This document shows, one piece after another, positions 37,215-48,752 of a stretch of DNA of 64,000 nt; the first letter of the stretch is position 1; each line of letters starts with the position of its first letter. The stretch spans positions 744,001 to 808,000 of the forward strand of contig JAUFSD010000012.1 in NCBI GenBank assembly GCA_033030425.1, given 5' to 3'. Source of the stretch: Verpa conica. Its lineage: Eukaryota; Ascomycota; Pezizomycetes; Pezizales; Morchellaceae. Under the pieces are notes generated by a model, which saw only the letters and a program-made list of their open reading frames with translations, did not search any database and was not told where the DNA came from. A program made the translations under genes and the position numbers.

Positions 37215-38664
37215 AGCATTGGCTTCAACGACCACTGCGGTAGCAGGCGCAGACACCAACACAGGTAGTTTCCTTAATGGCGCCGGGGGCAAGTAGATAT
37301 TGACCGCCTCTCGCACCGTAGAGGATTTGGCCTTTTGGTTAGTCAGCGCGATAAATAAATGGAGGGTCTTTTTTTAAAAGGGGGGGTAGTTGGAATTAGC
37401 TCGTAGCAAAGCACTCAATAAGTAAAGAAGTGGGGAAGTAAGTAGTATGTAGCTGAGTAGACAAGCGGATAGACAAGTAATGATAGACTGATTCAATCCA
37501 GGAGAATATGTATAGAGGTAAGCTTACCCCGTGATAAACACGCATGCAGATTTTAACCGATGGGGAAAACAGCCACAGCTTGCTCAATCGCCACCCACTC
37601 TTATCGATAACGTACCTGCATTCTTGTCCCCAAAAGTTGGTTGGTTGCCATTAGTCTAGACAATAGCCTTTCTTACACAATCTGCGAAAACTTCAAGATG
37701 TCCAGCGAGCCGAAAAGATTTAATTTAGATATAGGGATTTTACTAGTTAAGAGTTTAAACATGTCAAATCTTCTAGACCTCAAACACTATGTACATGTAT
37801 GTTGGTACTGTCTCATTAACCTCTAGCATTTATATTTGATTCCGTGTATTATAGAGACTGTAAAGTATATGTACCGTATTGACTCGATAAATTTGCTATA
37901 CCAGCCACTTGAAAATTGGATTAGGCTGACATGGGGCGTAAGCCGCACTGTCTGAACGGCCCCCGCCAAAAAGGAGCAGCTTCACCAGCATAAGGGATAG
38001 TTAGGTATAAACTCGTTGGCGGGCTCTACCGCCACTCCCTACCAAACGTATGGCAGCTATCTGATCACAAGGATTATTATCTTAGGCTAGCCTTTATCAA
38101 CTTAGAGAGTCCCCAAACGAGTCTAAACAGTGGCGACTCCCGCTAACGAATTTCTCGAGTTTATACGGTATTAGCAGCTAAACCATGCACCGATCACTCT
38201 AGCCACGTTATGCTTGCGCCACATGACACAGATCCGGTGTTGCCACGGGTTCTTTATCGTGCATGCGTATTGTAGCACCATCACACCAGGCACCATCCCC
38301 AACCTACAGAACGAAAACGAAAACGCAGGTATCGAAGTTGCTTAGAGTAGGATTTGAAGCGTAGGTAAGTTTTTTATACTTAACCAGAAGCAAAATATAC
38401 CATCAAGCTCGAACTATATAACAGGGCCAAGCTACAAAGTAGTTAACACTTGCATTTAGGAACCCCTTTTTTGGATACTGCTTCACTGAGCCAGTCGGCG
38501 CACATTCCAGCTTTTAGTTAGTTGGTTAGCAGAGCTCCCTATTCGTGAAATTCTTCTGACTTCTCAATACCTCCACTTCCCAGGCGTCACCTAACGTCCT
38601 CGCCTCCTAATTCCACTTGACCACCAAGTTATCCAGCCTTAACTTTTAGTTTGCGGATACCACG
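37215..38664. promoter_or_regulatory. Divergent intergenic region, PhoD-like / kexin
   Basis: About 1.45 kb between two divergent start codons, so it contains both promoters. The 150 bp before 38665 are C/T-rich, as expected for the kexin leader. No specific operator could be assigned; an upstream exon of the minus-strand gene at 37396-37600 is possible but unproven. Confidence 0.4.
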
Positions 38665-41657
38665 ATGCATCTAGGTCCCATCTCTTTATGGCTTGCCATA
38701 CTACAGCTCACACACGTTGGGCTTGTGTCGGCCAAGACTCCGCACTTAAAGGCTCGAGATTATAACTCCCGGGACTATTACGCGCTACATTTAATGCCAG
38801 ATGTATCACCAGCGGCGATAGCTAAACAGCTTGGACTAGAGTATGAAGGATTAATAGGAGAACTTGATGATCACCACCTCTTCTCTACGCCGTGTGGAAA
38901 GGACGATATTGTCTCAATCCATCTAGAGAGGCGTCGGCGGCGACGAAACCGGAGCCTAGAGTCAGGTGTTACTGTAAAGAGAGACATATCAGACACGATT
39001 CTCTTCGCAGAGAAACAAAAATTAAAGAGGCTTGTGAAACGCTCGATACCTATCGAGCGCCAGGAATCATACATAGATATTCGCCAAAGCTGGGATGAAG
39101 ATGATCCGATCTCGGACAATGTGCATATTGAAGAAGTAGTAAAGGCTTTGGATATTCAAGACCCCATATTCCTCGAGCAATGGCACCTAGTAAGTACATA
39201 TTGGCTATTCAATAAGGACCTAAGAGGAATATACTGATATTTAAAAAAAGTTTAACCCCCGCGAGCGTGGCCACGATGTTAATGTCACTGGAGTATGGAT
39301 GGAAGGTATTGCGGAGGCACCGTATTTGAAATCCCAATACAAAGGCTAAGTGTATTCAGGTATTACCGGGATCAATGCTACCGTGGCTATCGTAGATGAT
39401 GGCTTAGATATGTATAGCGAGGATCTTAAAGCGAATTATGTAAGTCCTCAGTCTCGATATAATGCAACTGTAAAAAGGACACTCTCTAATCATTGCAGCA
39501 GTTTGCACCTGGCTCGTATGATTTCAATGACCACACAGCTGAGCCTAAGCCCCGCTTATCGGACGACCGTCATGGGACCCGCTGTGCCGGAGAAATTGCC
39601 GCTGTGAAGAATAATGTCTGTGGTGTTGGTGTTGCCTGGGACGCTAAAGTTGCCGGGATTCGTATCCTCTCAAAACAGATATCCGATGTAGACGAAGCTG
39701 TCGCTATGAATTATGCCTACCAAGATAACCAAATCTATTCCTGCAGTTGGGGACCCCCGGATGATGGGCAAGCAATGGATGCCCCTGGAATACTGATTAA
39801 ACGAGCCATGGTGAAAGGTGTCCAGAGAGGTAGACAGGGTAAAGGTTCTATCTTCGTTTTTGCGTCTGGAAACGGGGCAGCAAATGAAGATAATTGTAAT
39901 TTTGATGGTTATACAAACAGCATTTATAGCATAACAACAGGAGCCATTGATAGGACGGGTAAACATCCATATTATTCTGAGTTATGTTCAGCGCAAATGG
40001 TTGTGACATACAGCAGTGGGAGCGGAGATGCGATTGTAAGTAACATATAAAGACTCCAATATCCTTAGATATTAACAGTTATATTTCTAGCACACTACCG
40101 ATGTAGGCGTTAATGCATGTTATGCAAATCACGGGGGCACATCTGCAGCTGCTCCTCTGGCTGCCGGAATTTTTGCCTTGGTATTGTCAGTGCGCCCTGA
40201 CCTTACTTGGAGGGACCTCCAGTACCTTGTATTAGATACTGCTGTCCCAATCAACAGGGATGACCCCGATTGGGAAAAAACCGTTATTGGTAAACAGTTT
40301 AACCATAAGTACGGCTATGGTAAACTAGATGCTTGGGCGATTGTCCAGGCTGCAAAAACATTCAAATCGGTAAAGCCTCAAGCGTGGTACAAATCACCAA
40401 TTTTAGCCATCAACCATGCCATCCCTGAGGGTCAAAAAGGATTACAAACTGAAATCAAAATCACTACAGATGATCTCAAGATCGCAAATCTTGAGAGATT
40501 GGAACATGTTACAATCACAATGAATGCAAAGCACGGTAAAAGAGGTGAAATGAGCGTTGATTTGATTTCGCCGAGTGGAGTTGTTAGTCACATTGCAACC
40601 CAGAGGAAGTTCGATAAAAGTAAAGAGGGATATAAGGACTGGACTTTTATGAGTGTTAAGCACTGGTACGTACAATCTAGATCTTCCCAACTCCATTATT
40701 TCCTACATACACAGCCCTCAAGCTTGTAGCTTATAAGCTCAATATTTAACTTACCTGTCAACTAGGGGTGAGGATGGCGTTGGAACGTGGACCGTCGTCA
40801 TCAAAGATGGCGTTGAGAACGATATCACCGGAACTTTGGTCGATTGGAGAATTACCTTGTGGGGAGAAGCAATCGATGCAGAAAAGGCCAAACTACTCCC
40901 ACTTCCTGGTGGGAATGAATCTGAAGGCAGCGACTCTGAGGGTAGCCCTGTACCTACTTCCACCGCCGATGTCACAACAACAGAGCTGCCAACAAGAACA
41001 TCATCTGCTGCTATTATGACAACAGAAAATCCGAGCAACCATGTGACTCGTCCAGTCAACTCAAAGCCAGGCAACGAAAATAGTTCTACCCAAACAGTAA
41101 CAGGTTTGTCTGATTCTCTATATATAGGTTCTGCTTTTTTAATCTCGACTATAGGATCTCCCGTCTCAGTAACAACCGTCCCTGCTAAAGGCGGGGTAGC
41201 TGACGGAGAAATAAAGAGCCAAAAGCCCAGTTACCTACCCTCATTCCTACCGACATTTGGTGTATCAGCGAAGACCCAAGTGTGGATTTACGGAGCCTTT
41301 GTAGTTATTGTTTTGTTCGTTGGAGTAGTTGCCTATTACCTCTTCGTCCAGCGCAGGAAACAAAGGGCCAGTAGGGATGGCATGGACTATGAGTTTGCGG
41401 TTTTGAATGATGAAGACGATGTAGAAGATACTAACACAGTAGAGCGTGGGCGAGGTGCCTTAGCAGGTGGTAGGCGAAAGGCAAGAGACTTGTATGATGC
41501 ATTTGGGGCCTCAGATGAAGAGGAGGAGCTTTTTAGCGATAGTGACGAGAAAGGATATGACAATGCTCGAGATTATGATGACGAAGAGGCCCATGGTGTT
41601 GATGAAGGCCGTAGAGTAGGTGATAGGGAGAAGCTTCTTGGTAGGGGAGACAGATAG
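38665..41657 (+). CDS. KEX2: Kexin, Golgi pro-protein convertase
   Basis: Calcium-dependent subtilisin-type protease that cleaves pro-proteins after Lys-Arg/Arg-Arg in the late Golgi. Order: signal peptide (MHLGPISLWLAILQLTHVGL); pro-domain with basic processing sites (ERRRRRRNRS, VKRDIS, VKRSIP); S8 catalytic domain; P-domain; a Ser/Thr-rich stalk; one TM (WIYGAFVVIVLFVGVVAYYL); and an acidic cytosolic tail. Catalytic residues are seen: Asp in VAIVDDGLD, His in DDRHGTRCAGEIAA, Ser in HGGTSAAAPLAAG. The oxyanion-hole region CSWGPPDDG carries Asp instead of Asn, as is typical of kexins. Inferred exons: 38665-39189, 39251-39305, 39360-39439, 39499-40035, 40091-40665 and 40766-41657. The tail includes YEFAVL, a possible TGN retrieval signal. 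Confidence 0.96.
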
Positions 41658-43195
41658 GTAAATCATGGTTAATGGGTTCTTAATTTCAATGTCTTCGCAC
41701 TTCATCTCCCACGAAATAGCTCGTGATCTCTGTTCATGTATAGTCCTGGAGTTCAATTTCAGTGTGGTGTTTTCGGCCCAGGGGTAGAATAGCAAAGAAA
41801 CTTTGAGGGTTGAGAAGTATAACCGGAATACAGAAAAATACTATTTACAGAATTTTCAATTAAGTAGCATGAACACAGAAACTTATGGATTGAATTCCAG
41901 ATGCCTAAAATTCTCCTAACTCTTTTGTATCTACAGTTACACCTCGCTATAAGAAACGCCTTATACCAAGGGTAAATTTTGTGTGTAAAAATCCAGATTG
42001 ACCTAGAAAAAGTTTCTTACAGCAAGGTTTTTCTTATAACAAGGTTTCTTATAGCGAGGTGTAACTGTAGGTTTGGTATGATTGTAAGCTTGATCTTAAA
42101 TATTTCCTTCCCCCTCTAACCCATACCGTAACTAGGGGCCTTTTCAACCCTGTAGCTAGCATGCGGCCATTCCGTATCCAGACCTACGATGAGAAACGAG
42201 GATAGTCTGGATCCCTTAGGGTATGTCAGCTAGACCCAGGGCTTTAATTTCTTACTATAAAGAAAGGGGGGAAACGGCTTGAGTGAAGCCGAACCATATA
42301 TCCGAAAGTTAGCCGGAAGGGAAAGCCAGGTTTGACTGGCATTGGTGCAGTTTATACACGATACTGCTGGAGTTTATTCTCAGCAGAGGCCTGGTATACT
42401 ATGATGATGCATTAATTAGCACCAATGATTATTTATTCTCCCCGGGGGTATAGTGAATGCATCGGCACGGTAGATACATGTACTTGCACTAACCCCGGAT
42501 GAAAGAACAGACATCCTATTATTCATCATTTTATAATCGCTACGGACTAGAGCGTCTAAACACATATAGTATGTAAGCAAAATGTTGACACACTGGATGA
42601 CCGGCAAGCTCCACTCAGAACACCTGATCCAACAGGACTCTGATCACAGTATCTTCTTGAACTCTCTGGTCTACTCCTCGGCCACGGTTTACCGGAATAG
42701 CTAGCGTTCAAAACATGCGTTGTGATGGAGGATACCGGCAGGAACCAACTAAGGAAGGGCGAAGAGGGCCCGTGGGCCGGACCGTGTCTATTAGACAAGT
42801 CTCGATTCGGGTCCACTGCTCGTCATCACATCAGCAAGACCACTTTTCTTCTGTGTTCCTTTGCTTTGTGGCCCCGTTTAACCTGTGTATAATTATAATA
42901 AGGGTCAATCTGTTCCCGGTTGCCTGTTCAACCTGCCTCTGCCCCCTTCCGTGCTCCCCCACCATCGCGTTTGCAACCCCTCCAAACTGTATAGTCTCGT
43001 CTATTTTCTCTTCTTTCCCTCTGTGCGAATAACTGGGAATTTATCAACACATAAACATATACAAAATCGAACAAGACGTTTTCATCATATATTACCGGAT
43101 TACCTCTCCGGTCTTTGCTAGGTATTTCCGCTGCTGCAGCTTTCCTCCAAACCCAGCAGAAAAAACTCGGTAGTGTAAGTCTCCAGCGCCGTGCG
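41658..43195. other. Intergenic region with MITE copy 4
   Basis: About 1.5 kb between two plus-strand genes. It carries a compact MITE (41932-42069), AT-rich spacer, and from 42830 a C/T-rich leader for the thioredoxin reductase gene. An in-frame leader segment from about 43120 to 43195 (ISAAAAFLQTQQ..., LQRRA) precedes the TRR1 ATG and resembles a mitochondrial presequence but has no ATG of its own. Confidence 0.45.
41932..42069. mobile_element. MITE copy 4, TA target site (best-preserved)
   Basis: A 138-bp element with near-perfect terminal inverted repeats: CAGTTACACCTCGCTATAAG at left and its reverse complement at right (CTTATAGCGAGGTGTAACTG), flanked by TA. No ORF. The arms are shared with the copy at 9563, which makes this pair the youngest-looking members in the window. 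Confidence 0.88.
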
Positions 43196-44512
43196 ATGCA
43201 CAGCAAAGTCATCAGTAAGATTCTCTCTTTCCTTTGCGTTCTCTTGCTAGCTGGATGCGTGCTAACCTTTGGTATTGTAGTTATTGGGTATGACATCCTT
43301 ACCCCATTATCGTGTCGTTCATCTCATTGATTTTCTCCCTTAATATACAGGTCGGGCCCTGCCGCCCACACCGCTGCAGTCTATCTCGCTCGTGCAGAGT
43401 TAAAGCGTTCGTCTTTTTGACCTTTTTCCAGTTTTATGCGAATTGTAACTTTCTCTTCCTCTAGCTGTACTGTACGAGGGCATGCTTGCCAATGGAATTG
43501 CTCCCGGTGGCCAATTGACAACAACAACTGATGTGGAGAACTACCCTGGGTTTCCAAATGGAATCGGTGGCCAAGCACTCATGGTTGGATTTCTTATATC
43601 TTCAATTCTATATTACAAAGCTAGATGTAGCTTACGTGTGATTGATACAATAGGAAGCTATGAGGGCACAAAGTGAACGATTTGGAACCGAAATAATTAC
43701 AGAAACTGTGTCTAAGGTTGACTTGTCGAAGAGACCATTCAAATATTGGTTGGAGAATAACGAAGACATGGGACCAAGTACTGCCGACACCATCATTATT
43801 GCAACTGGTGCATCTGCTAGACGACTCAACCTGCCTGGTGAGGATACGTACTGGCAAAGTGGTATCAGTGCTTGCGCCGTTTGTGATGGAGCAGTGCCAA
43901 TCTTTAGGAACAAACCATTGGCTGTGATTGGTGGTGGTGATTCTGCCGCAGAGGAAGCTATTTTCTTGACCAAGTATGGAAGCAAAGTCACCGTTCTGGT
44001 GCGGAAGGACAAACTTAGGGCTTCGAACATAATGGCGAAGCGTCTCTCCGCGCATCCTAAAGTTGAGATTTTGTACAATACTGTTGCAACAGAAGCGAAA
44101 GGAAACGGCAAGCTTTTACAAAATCTCACTATCAAAAACGTTGTCACAGGAGAAACTAGTGAACTTCTGGCAAATGGACTGTTTTACGCTGTTGGCCACG
44201 AACCTGCAACCACCTTATTCAAAGATCAGCTCAAAACCGACGAAGATGGTTATATCATCACTACTCCTGGTACATCATATACCAGTATTAAGGGAGTGTT
44301 TGCTGCCGGAGATGTGCAAGACAAGCGGTATAGACAGGCTATCACTAGCGCGGGTACGTGACTGTTTACTTCACCTTTAATGATAAGTTTATTAAGTAGC
44401 GATAAAACTAGGATCGGGATGCATTGCAGCCTTAGAGGCTGAGCGCCTGTTGGCCGAAGAAGAAGAGGATGCCTCTGAACCTATGTATGCCCTGAATTCC
44501 TCAACATTTTAG
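43196..44512 (+). CDS. TRR1: Thioredoxin reductase (NADPH)
   Basis: Low-molecular-weight FAD enzyme that reduces thioredoxin with NADPH. The FAD motif is assembled across three exons: MHSKVI + II + [16 protein letters not shown]. Then come [19 protein letters not shown], the NADPH motif [13 protein letters not shown], the redox-active CAVCDG, and the C-terminal FAD motif [20 protein letters not shown]. Inferred exons: 43196-43214, 43281-43287 (7 nt), 43351-43406, 43465-43583, 43654-44353 and 44412-44512. The 7-nt exon is needed to keep the Gly-rich loop intact. The third intron has a gttcgt donor. The protein ends in an acidic [19 protein letters not shown] tail. A presequence-like leader lies just upstream in frame, so a mitochondrial isoform from an upstream exon is possible but unproven. 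Confidence 0.93.
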
Positions 44513-45734
44513 ATAGGCAAACTTGGATTTTTCTTCGTGGCTAATGAGAAGAACTATCTGGTGTTATTAGTATCGAAGCAAAAAAGAGCGAGGTTAATGG
44601 CTTTGCGCCGCAATACAAAACAAATCCGATGATTTAAAGGGGTAGAACGAGTAAATCCGCCTGGGATTAGGCTCAAATGATGGCGAAATTGTGAGTATTG
44701 CTATGCTCTCAGCCTACTGAGCGCCGCTGTATAGGAGGGGTTAGGTGTATATTTGCACCACACCTATTTCGCGTTTACCAGTAGGCTTTTGTCTTTCATT
44801 TGTTATTGTTCTTTACTTTTTACAGGTGGGAATTTCTTCGGTTTATTCTCTGGTTAAATTTTTTAGATGTATCTGTAGAAGGGATGGGGTTCAGCTTGCT
44901 TCGTTGTAGGATTGCACCTTTACACTTGTAACTAAATACAACGTACATTATTCGCTTACTGAAAGAGCATCTGCTTCTCTGATGCGACTGACGATGCTGT
45001 CCACTAAACGCAGGTCGGTCATTTACCAATCTCATTTTAATATACTTTTATACACAAAAGTGATTTAACAGGGCTGATACTCCAACAACCATTACGCGAG
45101 ACCTGAATGAATGAGTGAATGAATCGGAAATACATGGAGCCCTTAGGCTATGGTATTCTGAACACAAACATTTTTAAAATAAAAAATTAAGATAAAAATA
45201 AAATAAAACAAAAACGAAACCATTCTTGTATCTGTAACAGTGGAAGTATCTAGGGCGCGCGACCGGGATACCAAGACTCGGTTAAATACAGATGTTAAGC
45301 CGGTTAAGAACCTTTCAAGACAGATTATATTGTAGGCACCTAATAAGAGGAGTTATTCTGGGAACCTAGAAGACCTTTTGTTTGACTATTATGAGTTCTA
45401 AACCTCTATCCGCTTCCTGGTCTATTTCACGGAGTAATTGGAGAATACAAGCGTAAGTTGCTTTCACAGAGTAATCTGTAAAACTGGCCTATACAGTTGT
45501 CTAGGCGACAATTCGCTAAGCTCAGAGTTCAGTCCACTAGTATCAGATACCAACTACCAAGGTCTCTTCAGTCAACAACAGTAGTTGTTCCTTTAGATTG
45601 CACAAGAGAGTTACAAACTACGATATATGTCAAGAATCACTAGAGTTAGTGTATCTGAAAAGTGTTCAGTTGAAGTCAAGAAATCACTAGGAATATCAGC
45701 AAACCTGCAAGATTGTGTCAGGAACAACTGTTGC
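44513..45734. other. Boundary between gene region and transposon-rich region
   Basis: 3' flank of TRR1, then AT-rich DNA. Around 45330-45395 a diverged LTR1 5' end is readable on the plus strand (TTGTAGGCACCTAATAAGAG). From about 45477 a diverged LTR1 3' end on the minus strand begins (TGTAAAACTGGCCTATACAG). These are the first, older fragments of the repeat family that dominates the rest of the window. Confidence 0.55.
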
Positions 45735-45783
45735 TGTTGTAGGCACCTGATAAAAGGAGTATTTCTGGGAACCATGAAGACCA
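45735..45783 (+). mobile_element. LTR1 5' end fragment (49 bp)
   Basis: Starts TGTTGTAGGCACCTGATAAA and stops after 49 bp, exactly where the minus-strand LTR1 copy begins (TGTAAAACTGG). The two are therefore joined head-on inside the repeat, which suggests recombination or strand switching between LTR copies. Confidence 0.65.
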
Positions 45784-45895
45784 TGTAAAACTGGCCTATA
45801 CAATTGTCCAGGCTATGTCCCGCTAAGCTTAGAGTTCAGTTTGAAGGTATAAAATACCAACTACCAAGGTCTCCTCAGTCAACGGTGTGACGATC

Positions 45896-47141
45896 TAACC
45901 ATCGTCATAACTAGTCTCAAGTACCTCTCCATATAGAGACACCTAAGGATCTCCCTTGAGGGATAGGACTAGCTATCCTATTCCGGTCAATAGATACTAA
46001 GGAAAAGTCATTACTATGATAGCCCAATCCCTAAGTGAGCTGGCGAGCTCCTAGGACGGAGTGAAGCTCACCGTCGTTGGTATGCGACAGAGACCGGAGT
46101 AATGCGTCTGTAGCTTATAGCTACGGGAGATACTAGTGCAATGAGACTGAAGCAGTTGCCTCCATGAACAGAGTTAAGCTCCTGTTTCTCTAGGAGGAAT
46201 AACAACGACTTCGCTGATGGCCAACCTTAGGGGAGGCCGAGAGCCGTGAGACAAGAGCAAAGCTATGCTTAGTAGTTAGGGCCGCCAGCAAAAATAATTA
46301 ACCTGGCAGCGTCACGAATCGAACCATACGGGGCTATGCTTTGTGCTTCGCCCTAAGGTCCTTATGGATCAAGATTACCTCTCCGCCACATCCCCAGGTT
46401 GGACTAGGAACGTGGGAAAGGAATCTAAGCAACGGCAGGAATCACCAGTGGGTTACCCTGCCTAGGGGACTCTGTGTTTTCTAACACTCCCGGGGCGCCC
46501 CACTGTGCCACCCGCCGTTTGCAGAAGGGGCCCCCCTGAGTTGCAGATTCCCTAACAAAAAGACAAGTTTTGGATCCCAAAAATAACCCCAAAACCGTCA
46601 GGAAAATTCGTCCAACCAAACCAAATTCGGAGGGTATATGGGGGACAGTGCTGCGAACCCATAGATGCAATCGGATTTGAAATCGGACCATTTTAGCAAT
46701 AGTTACAGAGCTTTTTAGTAACCAACGCTTTTAGTCGCTAGTCTATCGACCCCGCTAGTTCTTAGGGGCGCTCTAGACTCAGTTGATTTCCAAGCGTGGA
46801 GGAATTGTTCCCCCGCTTCTTGGCAGCTTGCTCGCAGTCAAAATCATAGCTTAAACCCGTCCTGCCACCAGGACAATCGTTCTTGCTAGTCAACGAACAA
46901 CCGTTGTTCAGAGACCCTCATACTCTTTGCTAAAGACGTTTGTCTTCCCCTGGGAAGCAGAGCCTTTTAAAGTCTTTAGTTTGCAACCTTTAAAAATCCT
47001 TATACCTGTTTAGCCTAGGGACTGTCGACCTTCCGTGTTGACGAGCGGTTCTAAGCCTCGCTGCTGAAGCTTCTCGTCAGAAAGGGAGGTTGTTGGTTTT
47101 TTTTGGTACAGCAGTACTCCCCTGGGAGTGCCTCCGTTACA
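45896..47141 (+). mobile_element. Solo LTR2 copy 1 (TSD AACGG)
   Basis: Starts TGTGACGATCTAACCATCGT and ends GCCTCCGTTACA. It is flanked by AACGG at 45891-45895 and again at 47142-47146, a perfect 5-bp target duplication. It sits inside LTR1 copy d and is younger than it. There is no internal coding region, so it is a solo LTR. Inside are a ~160-bp block also found in LTR1 (about 46490-46660) and a tRNA-like stretch on the minus strand (46302-46398). Confidence 0.85.
46302..46398 (-). other. tRNA-like / pol III promoter-like segment in LTR2
   Basis: On the minus strand the segment begins CCTGGGG and contains an A-box-like TGGCGGAGAGG (46378-46388). About 50 nt on lies a B-box-like GGTTCGATTCG (46315-46325). 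The ends CCTGG/CCAGG can pair. It does not fold as a complete tRNA (acceptor pairing stops after five pairs). The same segment is at 55113-55209 in the second LTR2. It may be a tRNA-derived module; activity is unproven. Confidence 0.4.
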
Positions 47142-48197
47142 AACGGTAGTAGTTAATCCTTTAAATCGCACAAGAGAGTTTCGAACTACGATAACGTCAA
47201 GATTCACTAGAGTTAGTTGGTAAAAGCGGAAATCTGTTCAGTTGAAGCTCGAAAGTCACAAGCAAAATGTTTTAATAGAGTTATAAGGTAAAGGTAGTTC
47301 GATAGATTCAAATATATTGATAAGACTCGTTCTTCCCGTTGATGTTCTGGTAAAGAGACAAATCTGCCGACTATTTTATATACCGCGGTTTGGGCTCGCA
47401 GATTTCTTCTAAATCCTAATACAAACGCCTGGGAACCCTTTAAGACCCTGAAAACCTGCCAAGCAATCACACCATACAGTACAAATCTTACAACACAGTC
47501 AAAACACCAATACAATTACATTCCCCCCATACTTATACAAATCCCAACCAGTTCAAGCACTTTGTCCCAACCCTATCGTCTATTCTAGTCAAGCCCGAAA
47601 GTGTACTAGAGTAATGCAATCACGTAAAGCTGTTAGTGAACCAATCTGTACTCTGCGGACGGGCCGATATGAGTACTAACCACCGTATCTGTTCCGTCCT
47701 TGCATGTTCCCTCGTGGCAGAGAGTCACCAAAGCCCTTTGGTACTAATCAGCAAGCAGTACTGGGAAGCGGGGCTTTCCTCCATACCGTTAGTTGTCAAG
47801 AAACCTGCCCCGGCTGGCGGAGGGCACAACTCCGTCAGTTTTTATCCGATTTCCTCGATTCTTTCACCAGTCAGCTCCAAATCATGCCCTCTCATATACC
47901 CTCCGGATTTGGTTTGGACGGACAAATTTTCCTGACGCTCCAGAGGTTATTTTTGGGGTCCGAAGCTTGTGTTTTTACTATGCATTTACAGCAACTCTGA
48001 GGGGCCCCCCCAGCACCCGGTGGGTGGCACAGTGGGGCGCCCTGCAGGAGATAGTCGCCAGCAATTATATCCACACGTGCTTCTCCCCAAACCCCTGTCA
48101 CGTTTGAGAAATGAACAAGGGATCAAGTTACCTAGATAGTCAAACAAGTGGTCTTCATGGTTCCCAGAAATTCTCCTCTTATCAGGTGCCTACAACA

Positions 48198-48752
48198 CTT
48201 GGAGTGTGGATTGATAGGAATTTAAACTTCCAAGAACATCTGGAGATAAAAATTGCGAAAGGAAAGAAAGCGGCGTGGAATGTGTTAGGATTAGTGAGGG
48301 GAGGAGTCGGGATCGGAGACCTCAGACATATGTATATCTCATGCGCCAGACAGGTTATGGAATACGCTAGCAGAGTGTGGTGGAAAGGGCAAGCAGGTTT
48401 TGCCAGTAAACCTAATCAGGAAGCCACCAGAGCCATGCGGAAAATAGGCGGCCACTACAGCAGTGCTTCGTCCAAAGCAGTGCAGATAGAGAATGATCTC
48501 ATCCCAGTCGAACATCAACTTAACCACAGAAGACAGATGGGAGCAATAAAAGCCCTTCAAACCCCACCAAAGGATCCTCATCGAAAAGAAGCCGAAGAAA
48601 TGTTGAAAGGGAAAAACAGAAAAGAAGGACAAGACCATAATTGGGGAAGACCAAAGGTGAAGAAAGACAGAAGAACAGGAGTAGGGAGAGAGACCCAGTG
48701 CTTAGTTGAGGAACTGGGAGTTAAACCTAATAAAAATCATGTGGGTGGATGA
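48198..48752 (+). pseudogene. LINE (non-LTR retrotransposon) ORF2 C-terminal fragment
   Basis: The frame reads LGVWIDRNLNFQEHLEIKIA, then a helical region (KKAAWNVLGLVRG...DLRHMYISCARQV, YASRVWW) and a basic tail (KEAEEMLKGKNRKEGQD...). This is the thumb/post-RT segment typical of Tad1/Jockey-like fungal LINE reverse transcriptases (the YLGVWID...H motif). The catalytic RT and endonuclease parts are missing because the left edge is cut by LTR1 copy d. The sequence after the stop (48753 to about 48850) may be LINE 3' UTR. Confidence 0.7.

Larger units (their letters stand above)
45784..48197 (-). mobile_element. LTR1 copy d, interrupted by a solo LTR2
   Basis: Read on the minus strand, the unit starts TGTTGTAGGCACCTGATAAG and ends GCCAGTTTTACA, so it has TG...CA ends. 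Without the 1,246-bp LTR2 insertion and its 5-bp target duplication it is ~1.16 kb, like the other three copies. Its right edge abuts a LINE fragment at 48198. Left and right flanks do not match, so no target duplication is seen for this copy. Confidence 0.75.

Noticed and set aside
42556..43032. Open frames on both strands in the TRR1 leader
   Set aside because: C/T-rich leader sequence; no homology or splice support.
46302..46398. Genuine tRNA gene
   Set aside because: A- and B-box-like motifs are present but the acceptor, anticodon and T stems do not pair as in a functional tRNA.
46425..46691. Open frame in LTR2 (VPHIPSEFGLVGRIFLTVLG)
   Set aside because: It is the reverse strand of the non-coding block shared by LTR1 and LTR2; similarity between copies comes from the repeat, not from coding constraint.
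47213..47515. Recurrent open frame (MYWCFDCVVRFVLYGVIAW...) in all LTR1 copies
   Set aside because: Present in every LTR1 copy at the same place and lying wholly within the LTR; no protein family, so treated as repeat sequence.
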